Part shown: positions 19,479 through 29,565 of the stretch, one piece after another
Numbering within the stretch: the first letter of the stretch is position 1
Layout of the letters: each line of letters begins with the position of its first letter
Source: Sphingobacterium faecale
GTDB lineage: Bacteria > Bacteroidota > Bacteroidia > Sphingobacteriales > Sphingobacteriaceae
Assembly: GCF_016746095.1 (NCBI RefSeq)
Contig: NZ_JAERTY010000002.1
Location: 372,001 to 436,000, forward strand
Reading direction: 5' to 3'
DNA length: 64,000 nucleotides
Translations under genes and position numbers: made by a program
Notes under the pieces: generated by a model
What the model was told of the DNA's origin: nothing
The model's input: the letters and a program-made list of their open reading frames with translations, nothing else
Databases searched by the model: none

Positions 19479-19604
19479 AGATATATAACTTGTTTCTTAT
19501 CTCTCATTATCCTGTTCTGATTGTCTCCGACGAGCTCCTTGCGTCGGTTTATCGGAATGGAATACTCATGGGTGTTTGTGCTTCGCTAAACATGAGTATT
19601 TCAT
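19479..19604. repeat. Leader plus palindromic element, copy A (inverted loop)
   Basis: Arms ATGGAATACTCATG (19557-19570) and CATGAGTATTTCAT (19591-19604) enclose a loop that contains TTTGTGCTTCGCTAAA. Copy B at 35267-35310 has the same arms but the reverse complement of this loop. Between the hairpin and the gene start both copies share a leader of about 45 bp (CATTATCCTGTTC and flanks). Copy A carries about 25 bp extra (near 19523-19549). The element may be a mobile palindrome or a shared regulatory leader. Confidence 0.7.
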
Positions 19605-19664
19605 ATTTCTCTCCTACTTAGATAAGATGCTATAGTGATATATTTTCCACAAAAGGAAAAGTCT

Positions 19665-20930
19665 TTAAAATAATTTGTATTTGGCTAATATATCGGTCAG
19701 TTCATGTGTCGAGATATCTTTTTCGACAATGTTACCTTCGGGGTCTATCAATATACAGGTCGGGTATTTGACGATGCCATATATTTCAGTGAGGTTATTC
19801 TTTTGGTCTGACAAAATGTTTTTCCAAGGTATCTTATGCTCTAATATAGCTTGATATGCGTTCTTGTATTTGTCCCTTCCTGCCACACCGATTATTTCAA
19901 TTTTTGATCGATCTAAATTGCGGTATATTTCGGCTAGCTTAGGTAACTGAGCGAGGCATGGCCCACACCACGAGCCCCAAAAATCCAATAGTATATATTT
20001 GCCTTTTAAAGACTCGGTATCTATTGTTTCTCTGCTCTGTATGTCCTCGTGTTGAAAATCGCTTAGATTAGAATCTCTACTGTCCGGATCGACCTCTACT
20101 ATGGTAAGCTGGTTGGACCGGGGATCGACTCCCAAGTTTTTATATTTGCGGTTGTCCAACACAAATTTGCGGGACTTTGCTATGATATTTTTTGTGTCTG
20201 CATCTATGAGTAGATCGGATACCCAATAATCAGGAAATCTAAACTGGTGGCCAGCATATAGGATATGTGTCGTGTCGCCGGATTTGTAGAGAGCTTCATT
20301 GTAACTGGGAATGCTGTATGCGTAACCAAATCGACTTTTGAAAATCAGAAGGGGAATAGAAAGTCGGACCGTTTTATTTCCATTGTTGAGATCAAAATGG
20401 GTCATGGATAGTCGTTCTTTGAGGCCTGTTATAGGTTGTTGTATATCTAGTTCTTCAAGTTTCGTTATGGTTTCATCTGAAAAGTCTCCGTTTTGATTTT
20501 TATCCAACAGGTATACCTCCTGACCATCCGCTGATGTTCCAAATACAATTCTTACAAAACAGGCAATCGGTTCCTGAGAAAGATCATCATCATGGATTTT
20601 GAAATTACGTTCAGTTTTAAATTGTTGATATATTTTAGGATCAAGATATGTAAAAGAGCTTTGATACAAAAACTGGAGCATGTCAAACATAATTAATCCC
20701 TTTTTAACATTCGACCAATCGGACGGGATATTAGTATACACTAGGTGTGCAAAGCTATCGTATGCAGGGTGTGTTTTATCTGGGGCAAAGATAATAGAGC
20801 CATTGTCCGGAGGGAACGGGCCGAATCCTATTTTTTGTTGGAGAGGTAACATGATATGCTGCGCATAAATATATGGACTCACTAACAATGCTATTAGTAC
20901 TATTAATGTCCTGGTTATTTTTAGGTTCAT
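19665..20930 (-). CDS. TlpA-like thioredoxin-fold exported protein
   Basis: A 421-residue protein with a Sec signal peptide (LIALLVSPYIYAQ). An N-terminal part of about 280 residues has no recognised domain, though it includes the EF-hand-like phrase DKNQNGDFSD. A C-terminal thioredoxin-fold domain (about 290-420) has the active site WCGPC near residues 319-323 in the TlpA setting YILLDFWGSWCGPCLAQLP, plus a cis-Pro segment in KYPTCILIDPEG. It probably reduces or isomerises disulfides in the periplasm. It lies 128 bp downstream of the LytTR regulator on the same strand. Confidence 0.85.
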   Translation of the reverse strand: MNLKITRTLIVLIALLVSPYIYAQHIMLPLQQKIGFGPFPPDNGSIIFAPDKTHPAYDSFAHLVYTNIPSDWSNVKKGLIMFDMLQFLYQSSFTYLDPKIYQQFKTERNFKIHDDDLSQEPIACFVRIVFGTSADGQEVYLLDKNQNGDFSDETITKLEELDIQQPITGLKERLSMTHFDLNNGNKTVRLSIPLLIFKSRFGYAYSIPSYNEALYKSGDTTHILYAGHQFRFPDYWVSDLLIDADTKNIIAKSRKFVLDNRKYKNLGVDPRSNQLTIVEVDPDSRDSNLSDFQHEDIQSRETIDTESLKGKYILLDFWGSWCGPCLAQLPKLAEIYRNLDRSKIEIIGVAGRDKYKNAYQAILEHKIPWKNILSDQKNNLTEIYGIVKYPTCILIDPEGNIVEKDISTHELTDILAKYKLF

Positions 20931-21058
20931 ATAAAGTTTGATATATTGTACAACCGAATTTAATATAAAGAAATTAAATGTGTGCTATAGACACATTATG
21001 ATAGTGTTATATGTTGTAATGCTTTTAACGCTACGATGTTATGGAGTATATCGGAAAG

Positions 21059-21805
21059 TTAGATTTGGGTCAAAGCTTCCTTTACACGTTCTCGATTGGG
21101 TTTAGAGACAGGTATCTTTACTTCGTTTTCCAATAGTATAGTACCACCATCCTCTTTGAGCCAGCTCTTGACATAGTTTGGATTGATCAAATGACTCTGA
21201 TGCGTTCGTATAAAACCATGTGGGGTCAGTATTTCACTGTATTCTTTCAATGGCTTTGAAGCAATTATTTTGGGCTCACGGCGAAAATGAAAAACGGTAT
21301 AAGTGTCATCTGCTTCACATCGTACGATATCCTGTATCGCCAGATATCGGGTTTCATTTTGAAAAGATAAGGCTATTTTCTGTGGGAGCCTTTTCGATGT
21401 CCATTGCTGGAGCAGAAAATCTACCTGCGATCGTTGTGTCAATGTGTTTATTTTTTCATCAGCCTTTGCAACGGCCAGTTTTAATTCGTCGATATCGATT
21501 GGTTTCAAAAGATAATCCAGTGCCGCGTGTTTTATGGCCTGTATCCCGTATTGGTGGTATGCGGTCACAAAAATCACTTGAAAGTCAATCGTATCTATAC
21601 GCCGCAACAGATCAAATCCGGTGCTGCTGCCCATTTCGATATCCAGAAAAAGAAGATTAGGCCGGTGAATTTCTATTAATTCTGTAGCCTCCAAGATCGT
21701 ATCTGCAGTAGCTAATATCGTCACTTGGGGACAATATTTGGCTAGCATGGCTTTTAGATTGTTTATATTAGCCGTTTCATCGTCTATTAGTAGGGCACGG
21801 ATCAT
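21059..21805 (-). CDS. LytTR-family response regulator
   Basis: A 248-residue two-domain regulator. The receiver domain (1-120) has the acidic pair DDE near 8-10, the phosphoacceptor Asp in LFLDIEMG near 54, and T/K residues in FVTAYH and LLKPID. A LytTR DNA-binding domain occupies about 140-245 (CEADDTYTVFHF, RTHQSHLINPNYV). The start overlaps the stop of the kinase gene by 4 bp (ATGA), so the two form a coupled two-component pair. The targets are unknown but may include the adjacent TlpA and lipoprotein genes. Confidence 0.93.
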   Translation of the reverse strand: MIRALLIDDETANINNLKAMLAKYCPQVTILATADTILEATELIEIHRPNLLFLDIEMGSSTGFDLLRRIDTIDFQVIFVTAYHQYGIQAIKHAALDYLLKPIDIDELKLAVAKADEKINTLTQRSQVDFLLQQWTSKRLPQKIALSFQNETRYLAIQDIVRCEADDTYTVFHFRREPKIIASKPLKEYSEILTPHGFIRTHQSHLINPNYVKSWLKEDGGTILLENEVKIPVSKPNRERVKEALTQI

Positions 21806-23412
21806 GATAACCAGTTTTTAAAAGTTAAATATACAGATGTTCCTTTACTATTTGAAATGGTAGTAAGGGAAATAGGTGCCTGTGAATGCAGTTCATTCCA
21901 TAGCTCGATTCGTTCATTTGTTAATTTTATCCCTAATCCTGTTACGACCTGCTTTACATTATATCCGTTGCCATTGTCTACTATAGTAACCCTTAGATCA
22001 TTTTTGTCCCTGTCAAAATCTATGTTGACTTGGCCTTGTTCTTTCTGCTCGGCTACACCATGTTTTATTGCATTTTCAACAAGAGGCTGTAAGAGCATGG
22101 AAGGTATTTCGATGTTGTTGCTATCTAGATTTTTAGCCTGTATCTTATATTGAAAGCCGAAGCGTAGCTGCTCCATTTGGAGATAGTCTTCTAACAGATT
22201 GATTTCATCTATCAAAGAGGTGGATGTCGAGCTATCCAGCACATGGCGTGTGAGACGGGCAAATTTGCTGAGATACCTGTTTGCATTATCCACATCGTTA
22301 TCATTTATGAAGCTCTGTATACTGGATAGGGCGTTAAAAAGAAAATGTGGGTTTAGTTGAGATTGGATAGAAGAGAGCCGTGCCTCTGCTATTTTTTTCT
22401 GCAGGTTTTCATTTTTGACCTTTTGTCTGTTTTTTCTGCGTATTAGGTATATCAAGAGTGATGTTGTACCCATACAGATGATCAGTAGTAAGATAGACCA
22501 CAATATCAGCTCTTGAGCCGAATAGTTCTTTACTATATCTACATAGATTGTTTTTTTAGAACTGTATTGTTCCAGTTCTTTTTCCGATATATACTTCAGA
22601 TCGGGTTGGATAATGATTTCATATTCGCCAGAGGTTTTAAAGTACTGCTTGTCAACAAAAATTTCAGGTCCACTATCTGCTCCGGCATAGGGGTAGTCGT
22701 AAATCCAGGTGCGGCTTTTGAATACGGCATCACCAGTTTTCTTTTTCTTTATCAGTATACTATAGATAAAGTTGTAATCGTTTTTTCTTATTGAGGCCTT
22801 TAAGCCCCGAGAGTCCCGGCCAAGTGTTATTTCTGAGCAATCTTTTGACATTGTTGAAGAGATTCCCTTAGGTTCTCGAGTATTTACTTCCGTTCCCAAA
22901 AATGCAATTTCAGTTCTTGGCAGAGTTTTGTTATAGATTATAGCTGTCCCTTGTTGAGCGGGATTTGTTTTGTTATAAAGCGTTATTGAGATGACTTTCT
23001 TCTGTATGTCTATGACTGGTAATTTTGCAGAATAACCAAAAATCGGATCATTGGTGAAAGTTAGGCCCTCCGCACTGCCAGATAGGAGTGCATTTTCGTG
23101 ATCGTCTTTCACAACGAATTGATAATTCTTTATATCCGAAAGCAGACGACATTGAATACGTAGCTGGGCTCTATTCCCGTTTTCAAGGTAAGTAAAGGTC
23201 TTATTGCTGATGTTTGGAAATTTATTTGCATAACTTCGTACTTTCGCTAGTGTGTCTAGCGTTATACCGAGGCTTATTCTTCCGAGGTCAATATTTCCTA
23301 AATAATAATTTTTTGTACTGTCTATGGAGTATTGCTCTGTCTCATTCTTAGTCTGGCCAATAGTATGCAGACAAAAGAGTGTAGTAATTAGTAAAAGTAT
23401 TATCTTTTTCAT
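21802..23412 (-). CDS. LytS/YehU-type sensor histidine kinase
   Basis: A protein of about 536 residues, partner of the LytTR regulator. A signal peptide (LLLITTLFCLHTIGQ) leads a large periplasmic sensor of about 275 residues, then one membrane helix near 302-325. The His_kinase domain carries NPHFLFNALSSIQSF with the phosphorylated His near residue 354. The HATPase domain has LVENAIKHG and VDNGNGYN; the sensor has no recognisable domain. The frame continues upstream to 23460, but the ATG at 23412 starts the signal peptide and is preferred. The 4-bp overlap with the regulator indicates co-translation. Confidence 0.92.
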   Translation of the reverse strand: MKKIILLLITTLFCLHTIGQTKNETEQYSIDSTKNYYLGNIDLGRISLGITLDTLAKVRSYANKFPNISNKTFTYLENGNRAQLRIQCRLLSDIKNYQFVVKDDHENALLSGSAEGLTFTNDPIFGYSAKLPVIDIQKKVISITLYNKTNPAQQGTAIIYNKTLPRTEIAFLGTEVNTREPKGISSTMSKDCSEITLGRDSRGLKASIRKNDYNFIYSILIKKKKTGDAVFKSRTWIYDYPYAGADSGPEIFVDKQYFKTSGEYEIIIQPDLKYISEKELEQYSSKKTIYVDIVKNYSAQELILWSILLLIICMGTTSLLIYLIRRKNRQKVKNENLQKKIAEARLSSIQSQLNPHFLFNALSSIQSFINDNDVDNANRYLSKFARLTRHVLDSSTSTSLIDEINLLEDYLQMEQLRFGFQYKIQAKNLDSNNIEIPSMLLQPLVENAIKHGVAEQKEQGQVNIDFDRDKNDLRVTIVDNGNGYNVKQVVTGLGIKLTNERIELWNELHSQAPISLTTISNSKGTSVYLTFKNWLS

Positions 23413-23578
23413 GATTTGTGATTTATTACTACAAACGTCTAGAATTATAAGGTTTTTCAAAATACCAAATTAGGATTTACCCACATTGGCTTGGTAAAAG
23501 AGCTAGTTCGCTAAGGATATCGGTTCGTGTTAATTTTACTATTTTACCTCTTGTCAGTTCATTGAGCTAATAAATCAT

Positions 23579-23788
23579 TCAAACCCTCTTTTTTGAATAG
23601 GAGGCAATTATCTGTCCGAGTATAGCCTGTCTATCTTTAATCTCAACTACTGATGAGAGCGGCTGTTGTAAAAGCTGTTCTAGTTTCGACCCGCTATCTG
23701 GATTGAGCGTGTAGTCAGATAAAGGAAGTATATCTTTTGATAAAAATAAGTCTTGTGTATTGTTTATGGTCATTTTTGCACAATCCAA
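23579..23788 (-). pseudogene. Short fragment resembling the N-terminus of a MutS-related protein
   Basis: A 69-codon frame includes LFLSKDILPLSDYTL and GSKLEQLLQQPLSSVVEIKD. This pattern recalls the start of the core domain of Bacteroidota MutS-like proteins (GxxLxxLLxxPLxxxxxIxxRQ). The rest of such a protein is absent. The surrounding 700 bp (23413-24132) contain nothing else I recognise. It is either a remnant or a small gene of unknown function. Confidence 0.35.
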
Positions 23789-24132
23789 TAGGAAATATCT
23801 CGGCTACAAGTTAAGTTTTTTTTATAAGTATTTAACCTGACCCGTATTAATATCTTTACCTATGAGATTATTGATTTTGTAAGAAGCTATTTTTTTCTTG
23901 GTCTCGGCGTATGACTCGAGTCTGTCAGCTGGTTGAGATACTAAAATGCTAATTATTTATTCATACTTACCTAACATTAACTTTTTATTATTGCTGTAGC
24001 TTAGCACACGCTATCTAGCAAAAGAATATGGAAATGTATCCGAAATTTATTAATTTTAATTGCAGTAACTAAAAGTGATTTTTTAAATCAATAAAATCGA
24101 TTACTAGCAGTAAGCCTAGATAGAAAACCAAT

Positions 24133-24693
24133 ATGATGAGCAGTGCTACAGGTAGGGTGGATGCTGGGATCCGAGATTTTCAAATGATATTTGATACATA
24201 TCATGATAGATTGGTATTCTTTAGTCTACAGATGCTAGCTGATGTAGAGAAAGCGCAGGATGTTGTACAAGAAGCCTTTGTGCGCTATTGGACGAGCAAG
24301 GATACTATTTCTAAAGATTTACCGGCGATTAAAAATTACCTATACAGTACCGTAAGAAATTTGAGCTTGAACCAGATTCGGCATGAAAGGGTCGTGGCAA
24401 ATTTTGCAGACATGCAAACTGGAGGTGAACCTTTAGCACGTTGTACCATGGAGGCGATAATTACAGCAGAAATGTTGTCTGAGATTCATACCGCGATTAA
24501 TGCATTGCCCGAGAAATACAGAACATTATCTTGGTTGGCATTTGTTGAAGGTAAAAATAATATAGAAATAGCCGAAGAATTAGGGCTTTCGATAAATACG
24601 CTTAAGAAGCAAAAGCAAAAAGCCACATCGTTGTTGAAGCTAAAGCTTCGGCCGGATATCCTCGCATTAGTCCTCTCGCTGTATAACCTGTAG
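24133..24693 (+). CDS. ECF-type RNA polymerase sigma factor (Bacteroidota sigma-70 family)
   Basis: A 186-residue ECF sigma factor with regions 2 and 4 only. Region 2 (about 15-80) contains FDTYHDRLVFFSLQMLADVEKAQDVVQEAFVRYW in outline. Region 4 (about 120-175) contains LPEKYRTLSWLAFVEGKNN followed by the HTH IAEELGLSINTLKKQKQKA. It should direct polymerase to the SusCD locus downstream. An anti-sigma FecR gene follows after 83 bp, and then the STN-bearing SusC. This is the standard trans-envelope signalling order. Confidence 0.94.
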   Translation: MMSSATGRVDAGIRDFQMIFDTYHDRLVFFSLQMLADVEKAQDVVQEAFVRYWTSKDTISKDLPAIKNYLYSTVRNLSLNQIRHERVVANFADMQTGGEPLARCTMEAIITAEMLSEIHTAINALPEKYRTLSWLAFVEGKNNIEIAEELGLSINTLKKQKQKATSLLKLKLRPDILALVLSLYNL

Positions 24694-24776
24694 ACAGTAA
24701 TACCATTCCATCTTTTTTATTTTTTAATTTCTTTATCCTCTTCTTTTGTATAAGTGTCTTTACTGTATAAGACGCT

Positions 24777-25964
24777 ATGGATAGATTTGAAGAATATTAT
24801 GAAATAGGCGAGTTGTGCGCTAAGTATTTGAAAGCAGAGTTAACTGATACGGAAGAACAGATCCTGATGACCTGGGTAAACGCATCGGATGAAAATAAAC
24901 TGTTTTTTGATGAATTGACAAATGCCGAACAGGTCTCTAGGAAGCTGCAGGACTTTGGTAGAACAGATCGGACCAAAAACTGGGAAATCGTTCAGGAAAG
25001 AATTGCTCCTGGTACCCAAAAACCTAAAATAGATAAATGGAAAAAAAGCTATAAGTACGCGGCAATCATATTGTCCTTGCTTCTCCCATTAGCTCTTTTC
25101 ACCTATAAATACTTAAGTCAGCAGAAAGCGGCTATAGAAGCTGTAGACCTAATTCCACCGGGTCAGGACAAGGCAACTCTCGAGCTATCCGACGGTAGAA
25201 TTATAGATCTCGAAGGAGCGCTAAAAGATGATTTTGACGATATCGATGGGATTTCGTTGCATAGAGACAGTATCGGACGGCTGGTTTATACGTTGAAAGA
25301 AGGAGGGTTATCTGATAAAAAATCAACGAAGCATACATTCCATACTATCCGCACTCCCGTGGGAGCGAACTATCAATTGTTATTAACGGATGGGACAGCC
25401 GTCTGGTTGAATGCTCATTCTACATTACGCTTCCCTGCTCAATTTGTAGGAGGGACCCGCGATGTGGAGCTTTCGGGGGAAGCTTATTTTGATGTCGCAA
25501 GTAATAAGGAAAAACCTTTTGTGGTGAAAGCTGGCGATACCAAGGTACAGGTATTGGGGACTGAATTTAATATAGCTGCCGATGCGGACAAGGCTAAGGT
25601 GTATACCACTTTGCTGGAGGGGTCTGTCAGCGTAATCCAAGGTCATACCAAGCGGATATTGGTGCCCGGTCAACAAGCTGTTTCTGAAAACGGGAAGCTT
25701 TTAGTAGCCCAGGTTGATACTGACCCTATAGTAGCATGGAAAGACGGATACTTCATCTTCAGGAAAACACCGATCCATGAGCTAATGACCATGATATCGA
25801 AATGGTATGATGTTGAGGTCGATTACAGCGGAGATATGAATGGTGTTGAGTTTGGAGGTAAGTTTTCTAAGTCAACAAGTCTGCAAGAATTACTGAAAAG
25901 CCTAGAGCTCACAGGGTCTGTACGGTTCACGATTCAAGGAAGGAGGGTTACTGCCATGAAATAA
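24777..25964 (+). CDS. FecR-family anti-sigma factor
   Basis: A 395-residue inner-membrane protein. The cytoplasmic sigma-binding part covers about 1-90, one membrane helix 91-110 (YAAIILSLLLPLALFTY), and the periplasmic FecR domain about 185-285 (TPVGANYQLLLTDGTAVWLN; VELSGEAYFDVA; FNIAADADKAKVYTTLLEGS). The C-terminal DUF4974 secretin/TonB-short-like domain is at about 325-395 (FRKTPIHELMTMISKWYDVEV). It should relay a signal from the STN domain of the following SusC to the sigma factor. Confidence 0.94.
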   Translation: MDRFEEYYEIGELCAKYLKAELTDTEEQILMTWVNASDENKLFFDELTNAEQVSRKLQDFGRTDRTKNWEIVQERIAPGTQKPKIDKWKKSYKYAAIILSLLLPLALFTYKYLSQQKAAIEAVDLIPPGQDKATLELSDGRIIDLEGALKDDFDDIDGISLHRDSIGRLVYTLKEGGLSDKKSTKHTFHTIRTPVGANYQLLLTDGTAVWLNAHSTLRFPAQFVGGTRDVELSGEAYFDVASNKEKPFVVKAGDTKVQVLGTEFNIAADADKAKVYTTLLEGSVSVIQGHTKRILVPGQQAVSENGKLLVAQVDTDPIVAWKDGYFIFRKTPIHELMTMISKWYDVEVDYSGDMNGVEFGGKFSKSTSLQELLKSLELTGSVRFTIQGRRVTAMK

Positions 25965-26079
25965 GCTTAGGTTATGAAAGAAATCGAGAGAGGTGACGAC
26001 TCTCCCGATTAAAGGCTGGGTCCTGATTCAACTAACAATCGAATTTATTAAATATTGAATACGATATACCCCATATCAA

Positions 26080-29000
26080 ATGTATAAAAAAAACATTTTA
26101 ATATGTAAGAAGAACGCTTACATATCAAATAGAATCATACTGATTATGAAATTAGTTGGGATTTTGATGATTACTGTGTTTTTGCAGTTTTCTAGTGCAG
26201 AGAGTTTTGCGCAGCGCATTACGATCGTAAAAAAACAGACTACATTGCTCGATGTGTTGACAACACTCGAGAAACAGTCGGCGTACAATTTTGCTTATAA
26301 TGCCCATCTATTGGAGGGTACAGCTTCTGTAACGTTAAATTTAAAAAATGCAACAGTTGCTGAGATTTTGGATAAAATCTTTGAAAATCAACAGTTGACT
26401 TATGTATTAAATGGAAATACAATCGTTATTCAACGCAAGGCGACAGTAGCGAAAGTCCAAGAAATGATTATTACTGGGCAAGTGCGCGACAGTAAAGGCA
26501 ATTCGTTAGCAGGGGTGACCATTCGTAACAAATCCAATAACCAAACTGTTATCAGTGCTGCAGATGGTAGTTTTCGTATCATTGTAAAAGATGCGCAGGA
26601 TGTGTTGATGATGAGTTTGCTTGGGTTTAAGCAAAAGGAACTCGTAGTAGGTCAACAGCGACAGTTGCAGGTTACCATGCAAGAGGATGAGCAAGAGCTG
26701 AATGAAGTTGTGGTGACAGCTTTGGGGATAAAAAGGGAAGAAAAGGCTTTGGGCTATGCTATTACAAAAATTGATAGCAACCAATTGACAGACGCCGTAT
26801 CCGGCAATTGGTTGGATGCTTTGTCTGGTAAAGTACCAGGGTTGAATATGGTGCGCTCCAATGGAGGTCCCACAGGATCTAATAAAGTCATCTTACGTGG
26901 AGAGAATAACTTAACCGGAGAAAATGAGGCCCTGATCGTCGTTGATGGTGTCGTATTAAATAGCGGGAGTGGCAGGCGTACAGCTTCGGGGTCCAATGCT
27001 GCTGGACCTGAAGATGGTGTACAACCTACAGATTTTGGTAGTGGTATTAATGACATCAATCCCGAAGATATTGAAAGTGTCACCGTGTTGCGTGGGCCAG
27101 GGGCTTCTGCATTATACGGTCAGCGAGGAGCAAATGGTGCTATCATTGTAACAACAAAATCAGGAAATAAGAAAAAAGATAAATTGCCTAGTATTACCTA
27201 CAATAGCAATTTAGCTTTTGAACAGCCCAATCGATGGCCAGACTTGCAGTATGAATATGGACAGGGGTTAAATGGCGCCTCGACCTATGTGTACGGTACT
27301 AATAGTGGTACCAGTTTGGCCTGGGGACCACGTTTCAACGGACAGTCCTTTATCCAATATAATCCAGAGACGCAAAGTGCGGGTTTGGAACCTACTCCTT
27401 GGGTGCCTTATAAAAATCAAGTCAGAGACTTTTTTCAGACGGGACAAACATGGACCAATTCGATAAGTATTAATGGAAGAGTAAAAGAGACAACCTACCG
27501 ATTCTCCGCTACGCATGCAGATAACGACTGGATCATTCCAAATACGGGGTATAGAAGAACCAATTTATCTCTTTCTGCAAATAGTAAATTGACTTCTAAG
27601 TTAAATCTTTCTGTTAAAGCTAATTATACGAATAAATTTAGTGACAATCTTCCTGGTATGGGGTATGGCAACCAGTCTGTCATGTATTGGTATGTATTCT
27701 GGGTACCCAATGGTGACATTAATTGGCTCAATGATTACTGGGTGAAAGGCAAAGAAAACGAAGAATTGAAAGATGTCTTTACCACATCCCCAGAAAACCC
27801 TTACGCTATCTCCTATGAGTTTATCAATGGGTCGAATCGTAACGGCCTGATGGGAAATGTGCAATTGAATTATGATTTTACAAAAGAATTAAGTCTACAG
27901 CTACGTGCCACGATGGACCGATCGGAAGAGTTAAGAAAACAGAAACGTCCCTGGACTGCAGCCCGATTGCCGAAAGGGTCATATCGTACACAGGATATTG
28001 ACGTTCAGGAAATAACAGCAGATTTCCTGTTAAAGTATAATAAAAAAGTTAACGAGGATATTCAGATCAATACATCACTGGGAGGAAGCTTACTAAGAAA
28101 TAGGTATTACAAGGACGAGAAGAGAGCAGATGGTTTGATCGAGCCTAATCTGTACAGTTTTGATAATGCGGCTTACGATCTTGTTGTTATTCCAGATACC
28201 AGTAGGTTTCATATCAATAGCGTTTACGGATTGATGTCTGCTTCGTACAAAGACTATCTTTATCTGGACTTGACGGCTCGTCAAGACTGGAGTAGTACGT
28301 TAGCTAATCCCGTAAGACGAAATAATGTTGGTTTTTTTTACCCCTCAGCGAGTTTGAGTTTCGTAGCGTCTGATTATTTCACTATGCCAAGATATTTTGA
28401 TATGGTAAAGGCTAGACTGTCTTTATCCCAGACAGGAAGCAGTGGTACTATTCCGTATCGTACGGCCTACACTTATCCATTAGCTGATAATGGGATCTAC
28501 CCCGGCAATGCCTTGACAAATCCCAATACCCTGCCCAATCCCGACCTTAAGCCCCTTAAGACCGTTACTTATGAAGTAGGAGCTGATGTCAAGATGTTTA
28601 AGAAAAGATTGGAGTTAGATGTTGCGTTTTATAAAGGATATACAAAAAATCAGATTTTAGATCGTATTGTAGACCGATCGTCCGGATACACCCGCCAGAT
28701 TATCAATGCTGGACAGATTAATAATCAAGGTATCGAAGTGGCTATTAATGGTACACCTATCCAGAACAAAAATTTTAAATGGAAAACGTATTTAACATTC
28801 TCGCACAATAAGAACAAAATCATGTCTATGGCCAATACTGACAGTACCGTGATCTTGCGTTCTTCTGCTGTTGGTGGTGCACAGATCGTTGCCAAAGTCG
28901 GGGGCAGTTTAGGGGATATGTACGGGATCGGATTTGAAAGGTCGCCCGATGGACAGGTCGTTTATGATGCCAACTCAGGACTTGCAAAATTATCAGCTAC

Positions 29001-29565
29001 CCCCGTGTATTTAGGAAATACTATTCCGAAGTATAAAGGAAGCATAGGTACAGAATTTAGCTATAAGGGGTTCAGGCTTAATGTCTTGTTTGATGCACAG
29101 TTGGGAGGTGTCGGACACTCTTATACGCATGGCCGCCTAGCGGATTTTGGAAAGCTTACGGCTACATTACCCGGACGTTATAGTGGTATTATCGGAGAGG
29201 GGGTCGTACGGAATGGTGATGGTTCCTATAGTCCCAATACAACGATAGCGAAGGACATTACTTCTTTTTACAATTTTACTATGGGTACCGCAAATGGTGA
29301 AGGCGCTACTTACAAAACTGATTTTATCAAATTCAGGGAGGCTCGTTTTGACTATTCCTTGCCGAAGCAATGGATTAAATCGGCAAAGCTTTCGCGGGTC
29401 ACCATGGGGGTATATGGTCGAAATCTATTTATCTGGTCCAAGTGGCCTTTGTTTGATCCTGAATTTGGAACACTTAGTGGGACAGACATAGTGACCGGAT
29501 TTGAGGTCGGACAGTTCCCATCCACCCGTTCTTTTGGTTTTAATTTAGTGGTAGGCTTAAATTAA
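26080..29565 (+). CDS. SusC/RagA family receptor with STN signalling domain (locus 2)
   Basis: A 1161-residue TonB-dependent receptor. An N-terminal signal (VGILMITVFLQFSSAESFAQ) is followed by an STN domain at about 50-115 (TTLLDVLTTLEKQSAYNFAY; TVAEILDKIF), a carboxypeptidase-regulatory-like domain at about 130-215, and a plug at about 220-365 (EVVVTALGIKREEKALGYAI; DIESVTVLRGPGASALYGQR; GAIIVTTKSG). The rest is a barrel. The STN domain is what lets it instruct the FecR/sigma pair immediately upstream, so import through this receptor should induce its own locus. A second start (ATG 26146) would give a more standard signal peptide. The gene overlaps the SusD start by one base. Confidence 0.95.
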   Translation: MYKKNILICKKNAYISNRIILIMKLVGILMITVFLQFSSAESFAQRITIVKKQTTLLDVLTTLEKQSAYNFAYNAHLLEGTASVTLNLKNATVAEILDKIFENQQLTYVLNGNTIVIQRKATVAKVQEMIITGQVRDSKGNSLAGVTIRNKSNNQTVISAADGSFRIIVKDAQDVLMMSLLGFKQKELVVGQQRQLQVTMQEDEQELNEVVVTALGIKREEKALGYAITKIDSNQLTDAVSGNWLDALSGKVPGLNMVRSNGGPTGSNKVILRGENNLTGENEALIVVDGVVLNSGSGRRTASGSNAAGPEDGVQPTDFGSGINDINPEDIESVTVLRGPGASALYGQRGANGAIIVTTKSGNKKKDKLPSITYNSNLAFEQPNRWPDLQYEYGQGLNGASTYVYGTNSGTSLAWGPRFNGQSFIQYNPETQSAGLEPTPWVPYKNQVRDFFQTGQTWTNSISINGRVKETTYRFSATHADNDWIIPNTGYRRTNLSLSANSKLTSKLNLSVKANYTNKFSDNLPGMGYGNQSVMYWYVFWVPNGDINWLNDYWVKGKENEELKDVFTTSPENPYAISYEFINGSNRNGLMGNVQLNYDFTKELSLQLRATMDRSEELRKQKRPWTAARLPKGSYRTQDIDVQEITADFLLKYNKKVNEDIQINTSLGGSLLRNRYYKDEKRADGLIEPNLYSFDNAAYDLVVIPDTSRFHINSVYGLMSASYKDYLYLDLTARQDWSSTLANPVRRNNVGFFYPSASLSFVASDYFTMPRYFDMVKARLSLSQTGSSGTIPYRTAYTYPLADNGIYPGNALTNPNTLPNPDLKPLKTVTYEVGADVKMFKKRLELDVAFYKGYTKNQILDRIVDRSSGYTRQIINAGQINNQGIEVAINGTPIQNKNFKWKTYLTFSHNKNKIMSMANTDSTVILRSSAVGGAQIVAKVGGSLGDMYGIGFERSPDGQVVYDANSGLAKLSATPVYLGNTIPKYKGSIGTEFSYKGFRLNVLFDAQLGGVGHSYTHGRLADFGKLTATLPGRYSGIIGEGVVRNGDGSYSPNTTIAKDITSFYNFTMGTANGEGATYKTDFIKFREARFDYSLPKQWIKSAKLSRVTMGVYGRNLFIWSKWPLFDPEFGTLSGTDIVTGFEVGQFPSTRSFGFNLVVGLN

